Counted from the first letter of the stretch, positions 1-11,393 are shown. The stretch: 64,000 nt of DNA from Paenibacillus sp. OV219 (GCF_900110075.1 NZ_FOCJ01000012.1:120018-184017), one strand, 5' to 3'. Notes: generated by a model not told the origin, from the letters alone. A program made the numbers and translations.

Positions 1-3000
1 CACAATTGGCGATGTATAAGGGACAAAGCCACTCGTCGATTGTGTGCCGTTACTGCTTTGGTCGGCAATAAGTGAATATTCGGTAGACGCAACTCCAGAT
101 TCTTGATCCGATGCTTGCAGCGATACGGTCACATCCGATGTATACCAGTCATTCGCTCCAGCGGTTCCGCTTACGGTTGCGGAAGTAACTGGCGAAACCG
201 TATCGGTAACGGCCACGTACGCGGTCCATTTACTTGAGTTACCCGCTTGATCCGTTACAAGCACTTGGATGACGTGAACACCGATTCCCGCTAGATTCAG
301 TGGAGCTCCTGGCTCATATGGCGTACCATCCACCGTTACAGATTGCGTAACCACCCCAGATAAAGTATCTGCACTTTGCAGTTCGAACGTAACCGTCTGT
401 CCATCCTCGAATACTGCGCCGTCCTCTAGCGGATTACCGTTCTCCATCATGGTGAACGTAGGCGCGTCAGGGTCCGACTTCACCGTGACGGATTTTACGA
501 CTTCTACGTTACCCGCTTGATCCATCGAGCGGTATTGAATTTCATAAATTCCGCTGCTCAGTACGATAGGAGACGTATAAGGCACAAAGCCTGCGGTCGA
601 CTGCGTACCGTTATCGCTGAGCAGGACATTGATGGCGTACTCGGTCGATTTGACTCCTGATTCGTCATCCGTTGCTTGGAGTGAAACAGTTGCTTCCGAT
701 GTATGCCAATCATCCGCTCCGACAGCTCCCGTTACAATCGCAGAAGTGACTGGCGATGTAGTATCCGGTTCTTCTACCAGCCCTTCTTTGGCATAGAACA
801 GATTGCTATTAGCCTCACTTACCTGAGTTTCAGTTGCACCCGGATTCCCAAGCACTTGTTCCGCCGCCGTGAGCGCTGCCGAAAAATTCGCCCAAGTTTC
901 ATCCGTGTACCTGTTTGTTACAAGTGTTAAACAGTCATCATACAAGCTTTGCAAAACAGACTTATCTGCTCCTGTAACCGCCTTGGCATAGACTTTCACT
1001 TCGGCCAAGCTTAAGTAATTCGTGCCTGTTAATTGAATTTTTACATACCTGCCGTTGGCGCCGCCCGCATCGACAGTCGTGCTTGGATTTGGCTGTGTTG
1101 TCTGATGGTTAGACCAAACGACATTTTGATTCTCGTCCAAAAGCAGTACGTTAAAATCACTCAAGCGATTGCCACAACAATCCGTTCTTCCAAAAATTTG
1201 AATTTGCCCAATCGAATTCGTCGCGCCAAGATCCACCATCCACCAAGCTTGCGCGTTATTATCCGTGTGCGAAACGGAACCGTTGCTATAGTTGCCATCG
1301 GTATTCCCGTCTACAGCCCGACTTGCCACCGCGCTGGAACTGGATAAGATTGAGCTTTGAGTCGCTGTTCTATTTAAAGCCAAGTTACCATCCGTTGATG
1401 ATCCTTTTATCGCTTGACCTACGCCAAACAGATTGAACTCGCTGATTTTAGGAAGAGCATTCGCGGAGACAATATACAATCTCACTTTCTGGGTTTCAAC
1501 TGTTGGGAAATTAACCTCTAGAGATCCCCCAATTGATGCTCCGCCGACAAGATCAACCCACGTCGAGCCTTTAAAGTACTGGAGCTTGTAGCTAGTTACT
1601 GCGTTGCCTGCCTCATTGATAACGGCTCTGTTTACTCTGGACGTTCTTGAAAAATCCATTTCCAGCCAAGCACCCGCCGTTTTGGTCGGTTTCCAGAACG
1701 TCTCTAGCGCTCCATCATTTGCATTTTGGCTATTTTCTGCCACTGTATAATTGACATTGACGCCCCGATCATCCGGGATCACCAACGTATCCGTCGTAAC
1801 GGAGTCAGCAGAAGACGCAGCCTTTCTCGAAAGGTTGGCATCCGCATATACGCTGAACTCTTTGATTTGCGGATTATTTAATGATTGAGCGATATAAAAC
1901 CTAACCTTATCGGTTCTGATATTCGGGAACAAGAACTGTTTTTTAGCTCCTATTTTGGTGCCGGCTTTAAGATCAACCCAAGCATCACCTTGCTTATATT
2001 GAAGCTTGTACCCATAAATTTTATTGCCCTGCTCCATAATATCTACGCGGTTTACTTCCGTTTCATGGTCGAAAGTAACTTCCAGCCAAGAGTCGCTTCC
2101 ACCTTCTGCCGTCCAAACCGTAGCCTCATTGCCGTCAACCGCATTGGCTGCAAAGTCGGTTCCCGACTCGCTCGAAGCTTCCGCCTGGCCTTCTTTTGCC
2201 GTGTTGACAGCGCCTGCTTCTACCGCTTGCGAAGCTGCAGGGACAAGGATATAAGGTACCTTCGCAGGGGTATCCAAATGAACTTGGCCATCCGTTACAT
2301 CAATTCGATCAATATAAGACTTTCCGGACTCCGTAAGCTCATAACGATCGACTTGTGCAACTCCCGCCCAAGATGCCGGAAGCACCCAATCCCGACTGCT
2401 TCCGTTCAAGCTATAGACATGAATCTGCTGACTTGGTTCCTTCAGATCCGGAATAAATCTGTCATTACCGTCCGCTATGATAACATTGCCTTGTGTAACC
2501 ATAAACTTGTTGCCCTTGGTCTTATCAAGCTTGGCATACGTGTTATTGCCCCATCTTACAGCCGTCATTTGTGCATTATCGATATACTCCGATGCAGATT
2601 GCTGCTGTAAGAATGCGTTCAAATACGTATAGGTATAGAAGTCATCGATTACGGCATTACCAAATATATTGCTAGCCTGCAATAAATTTCCCGAACGACT
2701 GGAGCTTGCAATAAGTCCACTGAATAATTGAGCTAGATTACCTGAACCGATGTGATAAGAAGAACGGCCGGCAGCTACGAAATCATCGATTCGGGAATTC
2801 GTGTTGTTTCTGTATTTGTTGCTGAATTGGCCATTTCTCAAGTGAACCGGCGAATAGCCCTCAGTGGCAATATTAATCCCAAATTTACGGTAGGTATCAA
2901 AAATTTGTGCTTCAGCCCAAGCTTCGTGTACGCCATACACACCGTTAAATGGACTTGGGTTTTTCCACATCTGGTCATTGTAAAGCATCTTAGGCGCCGG

Positions 3001-5601
3001 CATGCCTTGCGTAGTAAAGAAGTTATTCATCCGTGCAGGCGTGTTTCCGGCTGCCCAATCCAAAAAGTAAGATTTGTTATAAAACGTATGTTGACCGAAT
3101 ACGGCGTTATATGCAATTAAACCTCCGCTAGAATTACGCGAAATCACTTTTGGATCGTAGGAATCCGCTTGGTCAAGCGTGAGCTCTTGATTTAAGTGGT
3201 AGGATACTTCTCCGCCATAATTAGACATATCGTCTTCGGCCTTAATCATAGCCTGAAGACCGCCTGCACCCGGGCTTACCGGCTGATTCCAGTCTCCCCA
3301 TCTCCAGTCATGGCCGTGTTGCTGCCATCCGGCTACGGCGAATTCCTGTGGCGAACCTTCTGTCATGTAGTAAATTTCTCTCATTTGAGGCGCAAAAATA
3401 GAATACGGTGACCTTACCTCCGAGTTGGTAGCGTTGCTAGGGAAAGTGCCGTGAACTTGCTGCCATGCACCTCCGGCCGCATATATATCCTGCATGCCTT
3501 GCAAAGGTTTCGGCAGCTGGTCTCTTACCCAAATAGCGCCGTCCTGCCAATCCACTACGCCGTTGGTATTCGTATCGGCGCCGATATAAGTTCTGCTTTC
3601 CAACAATCGCCCTGTTGGTACGCTAGTTTCGGCACCGAGCGTATTTCCGGCCCCCGTGTTCGGCTTATACGGTAAACGATAATAGTATTCTCTCTCATAC
3701 AAGCCGGCGTGCTTGACGTTATTATAGGTTTTTACCTTTACTTGTAACGGCGTATCGAACAGATTGTTATATACCGTACCTACAATCTTATCCGTATACG
3801 TAAATGCCCATGAGCTCCAATCCGTACGATCAGTCAGCGCACTGACCGCAGATAGGGTATCGCCATTTACTTCGCCTTGGTAGTTATTGTACATATCCGG
3901 ATCATCTTCATATTCGTATGCAACATTGGCATTTGCCTGATCGCCTCTAGCCCTAATGGTAGGAACATCGAGCTTAAGCGACATGAGGCTAGTTTCACCG
4001 GATCCGGAAATGCTTGTTATTTTCTTTACGAGTTGATTGCCGTCCAGTGAAAATTCATACCCGATATTAACACCGCCGTGGAAGTCGGGCACGCTCAATG
4101 TATAAGTTGATTTCAGTGCTCCCTGAGTAAAAGAGGTAACCGTGGCAGGATAGGACTTACCTACCTGGTTTACACTATCCGTAATATAGGCTACATGATC
4201 GGCGTTCGGATATCCGCCATAAAGCAAGCCGTTTGTCGATTTCAATTGATACGTTAGTGCTTGAGGGAATGTTTTGTCCAAAGAAACCTTAATACTATCA
4301 TTTTCCATCACATAGCTGTCGGCCGGCGCATTATCATCCGGTCCTCCTGACAGCGAAGAAGCAATATATTGAAAGGCATCGATATTCATACCGCCGCCAT
4401 TTCTGCCATAGGCATCGACCTCAATGGTATGCGTGCCCGGCGGCAAATCGGTTTTCTCAAAAATGAGTTGATTGCCGGCATTTGCACCGCCATTATTCAA
4501 ACTATAAGTCGTTCCCTGCTGCACATTGTCAATTAACACCACAGCGTCATTGGCGGCCCCATTCCACTTCTCAGCAATCCACCTAATAGCGCTTCCAGTA
4601 AAGGTGAACTTTGCCGAACCTGCCAACACTCCGCTTGTTTGGCCGCCGTTATTATGAATATCGTTATTGATGTCGGCTGGGGTAACAGTCCGATTGGAAC
4701 TGCCGGACCAATTGTTAGCTGCATTTGTGTAAGTGATGCTAGAGTCATTGTCATTCACTGTAATCCAAGTGACCGTTTGTCCGCTAATTACGATCGATGC
4801 AGAACCCTTCACTCCGCTACCGTCTGTAGTAGTCGCGACGACCTTAACGCTCCCGTCTTTGAGGGCCGTAAGCAATCCATTGGCATCAATTGATGCTTTA
4901 TCCGTAGCTGTCTGACCATCAGCTTCATAAACACTCCAGGTTACATTGCTGCTTGCACCGACTGGCAGAACAGCAGCCTGCATTTGCAGCGTGCCGTTCT
5001 TAACCGCAATAGCAGTCGCACCGCCTGCTCCGCTTACAGTCAGCGATGTAGCAAGTGTAGAGGAGACTAAATATTGGAATGCATCGATATTAGTGCCGCC
5101 GCCATTTCTACCATAGGCATCGATCTCAATGGTATGCGTGCCTAGTGGCAAATCGGTTTTCTCAAATATCAGCTGGTTGCCGGCATTTGAACCGCCATTG
5201 TTCAAACTATACGTCGTCCCCTGCTGCACGCCGTCAATTAACACTACAGCATCATTGGCGGCCCCATTCCACTTCTCAGCGATCCATCTAATACCAGTTC
5301 CGGTAAATGTTAATTTTGCGGATCCACCCAAATTACCACTTAAATTGCCACCATTATTATGAATATCTTTATTGATGTCGGCTGGGGTAACATTCCGATT
5401 GGAACTACCCGACCAAGAGTTAACTACATTTGTGTACGTGATGCTTGAATCGTTGTCATTCACTGTAATCCAAGAACCCGAATCTCCTGTAGCTGCGCTT
5501 GCGGTTTTTACAGTGGATGGGATATTGGGCGCAATAATTAATGCCGTCAGCATAAGACATGTACTTTTCTTCAAAAGCTTTTCCCATGACTTTCTTGCCA
5601 C
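1..5601 (-). CDS. Secreted multidomain GH101-like endo-alpha-N-acetylgalactosaminidase, partial
   Basis: The gene is open at the left edge; 1867 codons are visible with no stop. I chose GTG at 5601 because GGAGG lies 7 bases upstream; an in-frame ATG at 5631 is the alternative. Order: signal peptide (about 1-36, ending TASA), beta-sandwich carbohydrate-binding-like module (about 40-178), Big2-like domain (about 180-275), a second copy of the first module (about 277-415), catalytic part (about 417-1117), two discoidin-like domains (1117-1395), an F-type-lectin/CBM47-like domain with RTDCCGNRL (about 1400-1537), a FIVAR-like helical stretch, then Ig-like repeats. The catalytic part has GWQQHGHD near 757, YNDQMW (D876, candidate nucleophile) and IATEG (E914, candidate acid/base); this spacing resembles GH101. 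GH101 enzymes release the core disaccharide from mucin-type O-glycans. The family call is by motif reading only. Confidence 0.8.
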   Translation of the reverse strand, partial: MARKSWEKLLKKSTCLMLTALIIAPNIPSTVKTASAATGDSGSWITVNDNDSSITYTNVVNSWSGSSNRNVTPADINKDIHNNGGNLSGNLGGSAKLTFTGTGIRWIAEKWNGAANDAVVLIDGVQQGTTYSLNNGGSNAGNQLIFEKTDLPLGTHTIEIDAYGRNGGGTNIDAFQYLVSSTLATSLTVSGAGGATAIAVKNGTLQMQAAVLPVGASSNVTWSVYEADGQTATDKASIDANGLLTALKDGSVKVVATTTDGSGVKGSASIVISGQTVTWITVNDNDSSITYTNAANNWSGSSNRTVTPADINNDIHNNGGQTSGVLAGSAKFTFTGSAIRWIAEKWNGAANDAVVLIDNVQQGTTYSLNNGGANAGNQLIFEKTDLPPGTHTIEVDAYGRNGGGMNIDAFQYIASSLSGGPDDNAPADSYVMENDSIKVSLDKTFPQALTYQLKSTNGLLYGGYPNADHVAYITDSVNQVGKSYPATVTSFTQGALKSTYTLSVPDFHGGVNIGYEFSLDGNQLVKKITSISGSGETSLMSLKLDVPTIRARGDQANANVAYEYEDDPDMYNNYQGEVNGDTLSAVSALTDRTDWSSWAFTYTDKIVGTVYNNLFDTPLQVKVKTYNNVKHAGLYEREYYYRLPYKPNTGAGNTLGAETSVPTGRLLESRTYIGADTNTNGVVDWQDGAIWVRDQLPKPLQGMQDIYAAGGAWQQVHGTFPSNATNSEVRSPYSIFAPQMREIYYMTEGSPQEFAVAGWQQHGHDWRWGDWNQPVSPGAGGLQAMIKAEDDMSNYGGEVSYHLNQELTLDQADSYDPKVISRNSSGGLIAYNAVFGQHTFYNKSYFLDWAAGNTPARMNNFFTTQGMPAPKMLYNDQMWKNPSPFNGVYGVHEAWAEAQIFDTYRKFGINIATEGYSPVHLRNGQFSNKYRNNTNSRIDDFVAAGRSSYHIGSGNLAQLFSGLIASSSRSGNLLQASNIFGNAVIDDFYTYTYLNAFLQQQSASEYIDNAQMTAVRWGNNTYAKLDKTKGNKFMVTQGNVIIADGNDRFIPDLKEPSQQIHVYSLNGSSRDWVLPASWAGVAQVDRYELTESGKSYIDRIDVTDGQVHLDTPAKVPYILVPAASQAVEAGAVNTAKEGQAEASSESGTDFAANAVDGNEATVWTAEGGSDSWLEVTFDHETEVNRVDIMEQGNKIYGYKLQYKQGDAWVDLKAGTKIGAKKQFLFPNIRTDKVRFYIAQSLNNPQIKEFSVYADANLSRKAASSADSVTTDTLVIPDDRGVNVNYTVAENSQNANDGALETFWKPTKTAGAWLEMDFSRTSRVNRAVINEAGNAVTSYKLQYFKGSTWVDLVGGASIGGSLEVNFPTVETQKVRLYIVSANALPKISEFNLFGVGQAIKGSSTDGNLALNRTATQSSILSSSSAVASRAVDGNTDGNYSNGSVSHTDNNAQAWWMVDLGATNSIGQIQIFGRTDCCGNRLSDFNVLLLDENQNVVWSNHQTTQPNPSTTVDAGGANGRYVKIQLTGTNYLSLAEVKVYAKAVTGADKSVLQSLYDDCLTLVTNRYTDETWANFSAALTAAEQVLGNPGATETQVSEANSNLFYAKEGLVEEPDTTSPVTSAIVTGAVGADDWHTSEATVSLQATDDESGVKSTEYAINVLLSDNGTQSTAGFVPYTSPIVLSSGIYEIQYRSMDQAGNVEVVKSVTVKSDPDAPTFTMMENGNPLEDGAVFEDGQTVTFELQSADTLSGVVTQSVTVDGTPYEPGAPLNLAGIGVHVIQVLVTDQAGNSSKWTAYVAVTDTVSPVTSATVSGTAGANDWYTSDVTVSLQASDQESGVASTEYSLIADQSSNGTQSTSGFVPYTSPIV

Positions 5602-5681
5602 AAAATGACCTCCTCTTTGTATAGAACGCATACTTTGATACTTCCTCGCTACAACTTGTATTACATGTTACATTTACAGAT

Positions 5682-7937
5682 TCATGATGCTCCTCTCACC
5701 GTGCACTGGTCCCCCGCTTCAAGCAACATCGGGCATACCCCGCCAATCCTACATTCCAATACAGTTACAGCCCCATCTCGCTCGACAGTGAGTTTATCCG
5801 TATCAAACCGGTTCTCGAGCAAAAATACTCCGCCCCGCTCAGCCTGCAAATGTACATAATCCAATCGCCCTCCAACCGCTTTGGCAGAGATCAAGATGCC
5901 CATTTCACCGCGGAACCGTTGAAACTCGACTCCCTTCTCAAGCCAATCGTTCGGCACGGCTGCGAAAGGTCTTATGATCCCGCCGTTTGTTTGAAGTAGC
6001 ATCTCTTGCAAAGCATCCGCCGCAGCCATATTCCCTTCCAGCGTGAATGGCCGGTAGTGGAACTGTGTAAGTCCCGTCCTTCGGAAGTCACCATTAAGGT
6101 GGAATCCGTTAGGTGAACAGAGGTGCTCCCAGAATTGCTGTAAGTGATACCTAGCCGCCTCGCCGTTCCCCTGTCTCGTATAGAGAGCCGCCATCCAGGC
6201 GAACGAGTAGCCTACCCACATCCCTTTGCCGAGTACCTCTAGACGCGCAATTGTATCGTCAATGATCTTCTTCTCCGCTTCGGAACGGTGATAATCGACG
6301 GTTTGCAACGGATATATGGCCATCGCATGCGAGAAGTGACGATGACTTTCTAGCAATCTCTCATCCGGACTGAGCATGAATCCCGATTCATCAACGGCAA
6401 GCTCGGGCAGCACTTCGGAAGCTGCTGACCAGCACTCGAAATCCTCTGTCATGCCCAGTAGCTCTGACATTTGCGTCAATCGTGCAAAGAGATACCGAAG
6501 CAGCGCCAGATCGTAATTGCTATTCGGCGTAAGCCACGAGTCCAAGCTGTCATCGTGAATTTCCGGCGAGCTCGAAATCGGCAGCTTCAGCTTGCCGTCA
6601 TCCCCTCGAACCAACAGGTCTAGGATACACAGCGCCGTTTCTTTGAAATAAACGTATGTCTTTGTTTCAAGGAACTCTCTGTCTCCGGTATACAGCCAGT
6701 ACTGATCAAATGCATGACACTGCCAAATTTGATTCGTCGGACTTAGCGAGTACATCGGCCAGCCGCCGAGCGGTTTGCCGTCAATGGTCATAACAGAGGG
6801 CAGATTAATACCATCGGTTTCATAGTAGGACTGTGCGAATTCACGTGCTGCCGGCCGCAGCTTCCATAGGAAATCGAGGAAGCTCTCCCCTTCCTCCAGA
6901 TGGTTAGCTTTCAGGTAATGCCAGTAGCTCAGCTCGGTATTCAGATCATGGTGATAATCGCCTTTCCATGGCGGCAGCTTACCTTCATCAGCCGTCCAAA
7001 CGCCTTGAAGCGGCATAGGTGGAGCGCCTTTACGTGAACAGGATCCGAACAAGTAATTGGTGAGGTACCACTGCTGCTCCATCTCAAAATCTGGCAGCAT
7101 AATCTCGCTCTTCTGCCAATACCGCTTCCACCACGAGAAGTGAGAAGGAAACGCTGCATCAAAGCCGGTTTGAACGGCCGCCCGCACTTTAGATTTCGCT
7201 CGCTCAAACCAGTCGTCACCGTCATGGTTAGCTGCTACGAGATACACCCATTCTGTCGTGCGCTCGGACGTTTTGCATTCGGCTACAACAATGGCATACT
7301 CTAGCTCATGGCTTGTTCGCTGCAGGAACCAAGAGAGCCCATCTTCACTGCCATACTCTGCACCAGGGTAATCCAGCAGAGCCAGAGAGTCTGGCGATAG
7401 ATCGGAAGAATTCGTATATACAGGAGCCATTAGCTTGAATAGAAGCTGGTCCCGCCCTCCTCCACTGGATATGCGAATATAGCCAAGCCCATTCTCAGCA
7501 TGCAGGAACGTCTCTAGGCGATGCGACTTGCCATCAGCTTCCCATGTCACTTCCGCCATCGCTTCGCGAAGATGCATTTCGCATGACATCGTCTCCGCCG
7601 CAGGTCCATGAAATTCAATCCGGCCAGCCGGCAGCTTCGTCGGGTTCGGATATTCAGAGAAGAAGTCGCTGAATCTGCGTGTGATCTGCTGTTGATCCCC
7701 ATTACGGACAAGCTCAATGAGGTTCCGATACGTGAATCCTTCATCCTGTACTTCTGGGACGAGCCTTGTATCCCACAGATCCCCCCGATCAAGGCTTAGA
7801 CAAAGCGGCGCACCGTTTCCCCATACAAGACATCCGGTCAATCCGTTTCCTAAAGGCAGAGCCTCATCCCAACGATTAATCGGCTGATTAAATACCAGGT
7901 TGTGTAACCTGCATGGTATTTTAATCGGCCGACTCAT
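5682..7937 (-). CDS. GH95-family glycoside hydrolase (alpha-L-fucosidase-like)
   Basis: 751 residues, no signal peptide, so probably cytoplasmic. The start is the ATG at 7937, which overlaps the permease stop as ATGA; a longer open frame upstream only shadows that permease. The N-terminal part has the GH95 pattern ALPLGNGLTG followed by LSLDRGDLWDTR. The catalytic barrel has DLNTELSYW (D331, N333), SSSPE (E459, candidate general acid) and HRHFSHAMAIYPL. The end has LQEMLLQTNGG and a short beta domain. GH95 enzymes remove terminal L-fucose, some L-galactose. The usual family motif NIN reads DLN here, so one catalytic Asn is replaced by Asp. Translational coupling to the permease suggests it trims imported oligosaccharides. 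Confidence 0.88.
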   Translation of the reverse strand: MSRPIKIPCRLHNLVFNQPINRWDEALPLGNGLTGCLVWGNGAPLCLSLDRGDLWDTRLVPEVQDEGFTYRNLIELVRNGDQQQITRRFSDFFSEYPNPTKLPAGRIEFHGPAAETMSCEMHLREAMAEVTWEADGKSHRLETFLHAENGLGYIRISSGGGRDQLLFKLMAPVYTNSSDLSPDSLALLDYPGAEYGSEDGLSWFLQRTSHELEYAIVVAECKTSERTTEWVYLVAANHDGDDWFERAKSKVRAAVQTGFDAAFPSHFSWWKRYWQKSEIMLPDFEMEQQWYLTNYLFGSCSRKGAPPMPLQGVWTADEGKLPPWKGDYHHDLNTELSYWHYLKANHLEEGESFLDFLWKLRPAAREFAQSYYETDGINLPSVMTIDGKPLGGWPMYSLSPTNQIWQCHAFDQYWLYTGDREFLETKTYVYFKETALCILDLLVRGDDGKLKLPISSSPEIHDDSLDSWLTPNSNYDLALLRYLFARLTQMSELLGMTEDFECWSAASEVLPELAVDESGFMLSPDERLLESHRHFSHAMAIYPLQTVDYHRSEAEKKIIDDTIARLEVLGKGMWVGYSFAWMAALYTRQGNGEAARYHLQQFWEHLCSPNGFHLNGDFRRTGLTQFHYRPFTLEGNMAAADALQEMLLQTNGGIIRPFAAVPNDWLEKGVEFQRFRGEMGILISAKAVGGRLDYVHLQAERGGVFLLENRFDTDKLTVERDGAVTVLECRIGGVCPMLLEAGDQCTVRGAS

Positions 7938-8746
7938 CCTTTTACTGCCCCTACCGTAATACCGGCAACAATTTTTTTCGAGACCAAGATATAGAGAATA
8001 AAGGTCGGGAGAAACACAATCATCGAAGCCGCAAAGATGCCTGCGTAATCGCCAGTGTTCGTGAAGCCTTGGACAATGGATTGAAGCGCCAGCGACAGCG
8101 GTTTGCGCTCGGGAGAATTTGCGAAAATCAATGCATAGAAATATTCGTTCCAAATGCCAAGGAAATTAAAGATTGATAATGTAATGATTCCAGGTGAAGC
8201 CATCGGCATAATAATCCGGATAAAGGCTTTAATCGGACCGCAGCCATCCATGGCGGCGGACTCTTCCAACTCTTTAGGTATGGAAGAGAAGAACCCGACC
8301 AATAGGAAGACGCTGAACGGTACGTTAGTGAAAATATAGATGAAGATTAACGTAAAGATGGAGCCAGTAAGCTTGAGTTGGACAAATAAAGCGAATAGAG
8401 GAATCGAAATAAGCAGTCCCGGAATCGAGAGCGCAGAGAGAAACATCATGTTCACGATTCGTTTGCCGCGAAACTCAACGCGACCCAGTATATAGGCAGC
8501 AGGGGCAGCTACGACGATGATTCCGAGACAGGAAACCACGGTGTAAATGACACTATTCGTGAAATAGCGGCCCATATCCGTCGTTTTAAATAAATTCGTA
8601 TAATTGGAGAAGTGAAATCCCGTGCTAAGCAGCTTGTTTGTAAAGATATCTCTGGTGGTGCTGAACGAGGCCAGAAACGCATATCCAAACAGTACAATCG
8701 AAAACAACAGCCACGCATAAAGCGGTATATACCGAATCTTCTTCAT
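7934..8746 (-). CDS. Sugar ABC transporter permease, MalG/CUT1 type
   Basis: 270 residues. It is an inner-membrane permease of the carbohydrate uptake (CUT1) class with about six membrane segments; the first is YIPLYAWLLFSIVLFG. The cytoplasmic loop that contacts the ATPase is visible as EESAAMDGCGPIKAFIRIIMP, matching the EAA motif. The C-terminus GITVGAVKG is typical of this class. It follows the partner permease by 15 bases and its stop overlaps the GH95 start. No ATPase gene lies nearby, so a shared ATPase is likely. The substrate is inferred from neighbours only. Confidence 0.93.
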   Translation of the reverse strand: MKKIRYIPLYAWLLFSIVLFGYAFLASFSTTRDIFTNKLLSTGFHFSNYTNLFKTTDMGRYFTNSVIYTVVSCLGIIVVAAPAAYILGRVEFRGKRIVNMMFLSALSIPGLLISIPLFALFVQLKLTGSIFTLIFIYIFTNVPFSVFLLVGFFSSIPKELEESAAMDGCGPIKAFIRIIMPMASPGIITLSIFNFLGIWNEYFYALIFANSPERKPLSLALQSIVQGFTNTGDYAGIFAASMIVFLPTFILYILVSKKIVAGITVGAVKG

Positions 8747-8761
8747 ACTTCAACACCTTCC

Positions 8762-9673
8762 TTAGTATTCCAGACGTTCCTTGCGGAAGAACAAATTCAT
8801 AACCGCAGATATTGCGATGATGGCAATCATGATGAGAATGCCTACCGCTGCACCGGTCCCGACATTAAACACTTCTGTTGTGGTATGTGAGTTGGTACTG
8901 CTTCCGAAGACTTTCATGTACATGTAATAGCCCGGTGTTGTCGTGCTCTGTTCCGCTAGACCGAACGTTGCAGACCAGACAAACCAGTTAATCGCCGTAA
9001 TCGTCCACAGCATAAGCGTCGTGCGAAAGACATCCCGCATTAAAGGCAGTGTTATAAAGAAAAACTTATGAAACGGATTAGCTCCTTCCAGCACGGACGC
9101 TTCATAAAAATCAGTAGGGATTCTATCCATCGCAGCTTGTAAAATTAACATGAAATACCCGATCGAACCAAAGCAGTAAGCGATCACCATCGAACCGAAA
9201 ATATGTTCACTGTCCGTCCATTGGACGCTCGCAAGTGTATTCAACCCCAGAAACTTAAATACCGTCTTTAAAAATCCATAATTGGAGCTATAAATGTACT
9301 GCAGCCAGATGACCGACAAAACGACGGCAGAAACGGTATTCGGCAAGAAAATAAGGGAACGCCAGAAGCCTTTGCCGCGTACACCCGAAGATAAGATAGC
9401 AGCAAACAGAAAAGCGAATACAAAAATAATCAAACCGCCAACTAACCAAATGACGAACACATTCCAAACTGAGCCTCTAAAATATTGGTTTGCAATCAGA
9501 TCCGAATAGTTTCCGATTCCAACATACTTCCACTCCTTAAAAGCAGCTGTCAGCGTATCGATGGAATAGAAGCTCATAACGCCTGCCCGAAGGGTTGGAT
9601 ACAGGAAGATTACGAGGTAAATGAGCACTGCCGGCATAAGAAATAGTGCGATTATAGGTCGCTTGATTAACAT
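8762..9673 (-). CDS. Sugar ABC transporter permease, MalF/CUT1 type
   Basis: 303 residues. The start is the ATG at 9673 (MLIKRPII), which has GGAGG seven bases upstream; the frame stays open to 9736 but that extension lacks a ribosome binding site and is not hydrophobic. It has about six membrane segments and the EAA-type loop EASVLEGANPFHKFFFITLP. It forms the heterodimeric channel with the next permease and lies directly after the binding-protein gene. This is a standard CUT1 arrangement for oligosaccharide uptake. Confidence 0.93.
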   Translation of the reverse strand: MLIKRPIIALFLMPAVLIYLVIFLYPTLRAGVMSFYSIDTLTAAFKEWKYVGIGNYSDLIANQYFRGSVWNVFVIWLVGGLIIFVFAFLFAAILSSGVRGKGFWRSLIFLPNTVSAVVLSVIWLQYIYSSNYGFLKTVFKFLGLNTLASVQWTDSEHIFGSMVIAYCFGSIGYFMLILQAAMDRIPTDFYEASVLEGANPFHKFFFITLPLMRDVFRTTLMLWTITAINWFVWSATFGLAEQSTTTPGYYMYMKVFGSSTNSHTTTEVFNVGTGAAVGILIMIAIIAISAVMNLFFRKERLEY

Positions 9674-9752
9674 GTCCTGCCCTCCAAAAAAATCGATATG
9701 CAGCAGTCCTGCTGACTGCCGCATATCGATTGTCATTTTACGCTACTTCCGG

Positions 9753-11201
9753 TTATTTCCCTGTATAGAACTTCTTCGACTCAGAAACCATTTTATCCAC
9801 GTATTGTTCCGCGCTAAGCTTGCCTGTTATCAATTCCATAAATACCGGTATAATCGTACCGGAGGAGAAGTCGCCGCCGTTGTCGATACCGAAGCCCCAT
9901 GGCATATTGACTTGTGCATTGTTGAATGCGGTTTGAGCATCCGCAAGCTGTGCCGGCCAGTCCGTATCAATCGTTGCAGGGATGGCCACCGCTTGCTTAA
10001 CCATGCCTTCCTGTGTTTTCTTGCTAACGAGATACTTCACAAACTCGTACGCCGCAGGAATGTTCTTGCTGTCTTTATTCATCAGAATGCCTTGAGCGCC
10101 GAATACAAGATTTTGCTGACCGCCTTTATCGTTACCATTTGCTACCGTTGGGAACTGGAACGCGCCCCATTGGAAATCCGGGCCTGCTGTCTTCGATACT
10201 TCGTTAGGCAGCCATGTACCATTCAGGTAAGTCGCCGATTGTCCCAATACCAAATCCTGTTGAGCGGCTGGATATTTGCTTCCCGCGATTTTGTCGGAGA
10301 AGAAGCCTTTTTCTCTCATCGCTTGAACGTCTTTTGCAAACTGAAGGACGATCGGATCTTTCCACATATCGCCCGTCTTGTCTTTAACCAGCTGGTCGAC
10401 CCAATCGCTGCCCATTGCGCTTGCCAAGTAACCGCCGATGAATTGGTCGCGGTAAGCGTCGTCGAATGTCACTGGAGCGGAGCCGGATTTCTTAATCAGA
10501 TCGGCAGCTGCCATGAACTCATCCCAAGTTTTTGGCGCCTGCGTCACGCCTGCTTTATCCCAAACCGACTTGTTATAGAAGAACTCAACTGCAAACGGCT
10601 GTTGCGGGAGCGCATAGAAGCCTTCCTCCAATCCTGCCTGCGTGGACAGCGATTTGGTCCAGTTCATCAAGCTAGGTAGCAAGGAATCCTGTACGGACTT
10701 GTCCATGCCAATTGCAGGTTGGGTAAGCAAGTCATCAAGTTTAAGAACATGATCCTTCGTCGTGTTAATCATATTGGAAGGATCCCCTTCCCAAATATCG
10801 ATTGCTTCTCCGCCGTCCAAAGCTGGTTTAATAAGCTTGAATTCATCGCGGCCCTGGAATTTAACCTCAAGATCCACGTTAGGGTTAGCAGCTTTGAAAT
10901 CTTCAACTGCTTGTTTGATGACAGCCGCTTGTGGTTCTGTTTCACTCCACATCGACCACATGACAACTTTGCCCTCAAGAGCTGAAGTCGTGGTATTCGT
11001 TGACGTATCCGTAGAAGCATTGTTTGAGGCTGTGTTTGTTGAAGCGGTGTTTGTTGATGAATCGTTCGTTGAGGCAGCGTTCGTTGAAGAAGTGTTGGAT
11101 GATGCCGAGTTGTTCGTGTTTGAATCCCCGCATCCTGCGAGCAAAGATAGCGATAATGCAGATGTAACCATTAAAGCCGGAACAGCAAATCGTTTTTTCA
11201 T
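9753..11201 (-). CDS. Extracellular sugar-binding lipoprotein of the GH95/GH101 locus
   Basis: 482 residues. The start is ATG 11201 (MKKRFAV), preceded by GGAGG nine bases away. A lipoprotein signal ends at SLLAGC with the lipidated Cys at 24. A long Asn/Ser/Thr/Ala-rich linker (about 25-75) precedes the family 1 binding-protein fold, recognisable from VVMWSMWSE and VEFFYNKSVWDKAG. The protein captures an oligosaccharide outside the membrane and passes it to the two downstream permeases. The gene has its own promoter (11257-11284) and lies after a terminator, so it is transcribed separately from the upstream binding protein. Confidence 0.93.
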   Translation of the reverse strand: MKKRFAVPALMVTSALSLSLLAGCGDSNTNNSASSNTSSTNAASTNDSSTNTASTNTASNNASTDTSTNTTTSALEGKVVMWSMWSETEPQAAVIKQAVEDFKAANPNVDLEVKFQGRDEFKLIKPALDGGEAIDIWEGDPSNMINTTKDHVLKLDDLLTQPAIGMDKSVQDSLLPSLMNWTKSLSTQAGLEEGFYALPQQPFAVEFFYNKSVWDKAGVTQAPKTWDEFMAAADLIKKSGSAPVTFDDAYRDQFIGGYLASAMGSDWVDQLVKDKTGDMWKDPIVLQFAKDVQAMREKGFFSDKIAGSKYPAAQQDLVLGQSATYLNGTWLPNEVSKTAGPDFQWGAFQFPTVANGNDKGGQQNLVFGAQGILMNKDSKNIPAAYEFVKYLVSKKTQEGMVKQAVAIPATIDTDWPAQLADAQTAFNNAQVNMPWGFGIDNGGDFSSGTIIPVFMELITGKLSAEQYVDKMVSESKKFYTGK

Positions 11202-11256
11202 TGAATGACTCCTCCTGATTGTGGGTGTATTTGCTTGCATCTTTTACCCTGACCCA

Positions 11257-11284
11257 ATTATACGTGGATGCACTCCTAACCCAA
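11257..11284 (-). promoter_or_regulatory. Putative sigma-A promoter of the sugar transporter operon
   Basis: Reading the minus strand, TTGGGT (11279-11284) is separated by 16 bases from a perfect TATAAT (11257-11262), about 55 bases upstream of the binding-protein ATG. The -35 is weak, which would suit activation by the YesN-type regulator encoded upstream; that last point is inference. Confidence 0.55.
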
Positions 11285-11345
11285 CATTCACAAAATTGCA
11301 CAAAGCCTGCACTATCTAAGCCACTTTATCTTGTATCTCAATTCA

Positions 11346-11387
11346 ACAAAAAAAGCAGTATGAGTTGTGGATTAACTCATACTGCTT
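11346..11387 (-). terminator. Intrinsic terminator after the first binding-protein gene
   Basis: A perfect 13-bp stem (11354-11366 with 11374-11386) and a 7-base loop are followed on the minus strand by a run of seven T. It separates the kinase-regulator-binding protein unit from the transporter/hydrolase unit. Confidence 0.9.
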
Positions 11388-11393
11388 CTCTGA

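Noticed and set aside
1885..2610. Plus-strand open frame of 241 codons, with other plus frames from 703 to 5608
   Set aside because: All lie opposite the GH101-like gene, lack ribosome binding sites and have no recognisable sequence.
9621..10679. Plus-strand open frame of 352 codons
   Set aside because: Antisense to the permease and binding-protein genes; it arises from their codon pattern.
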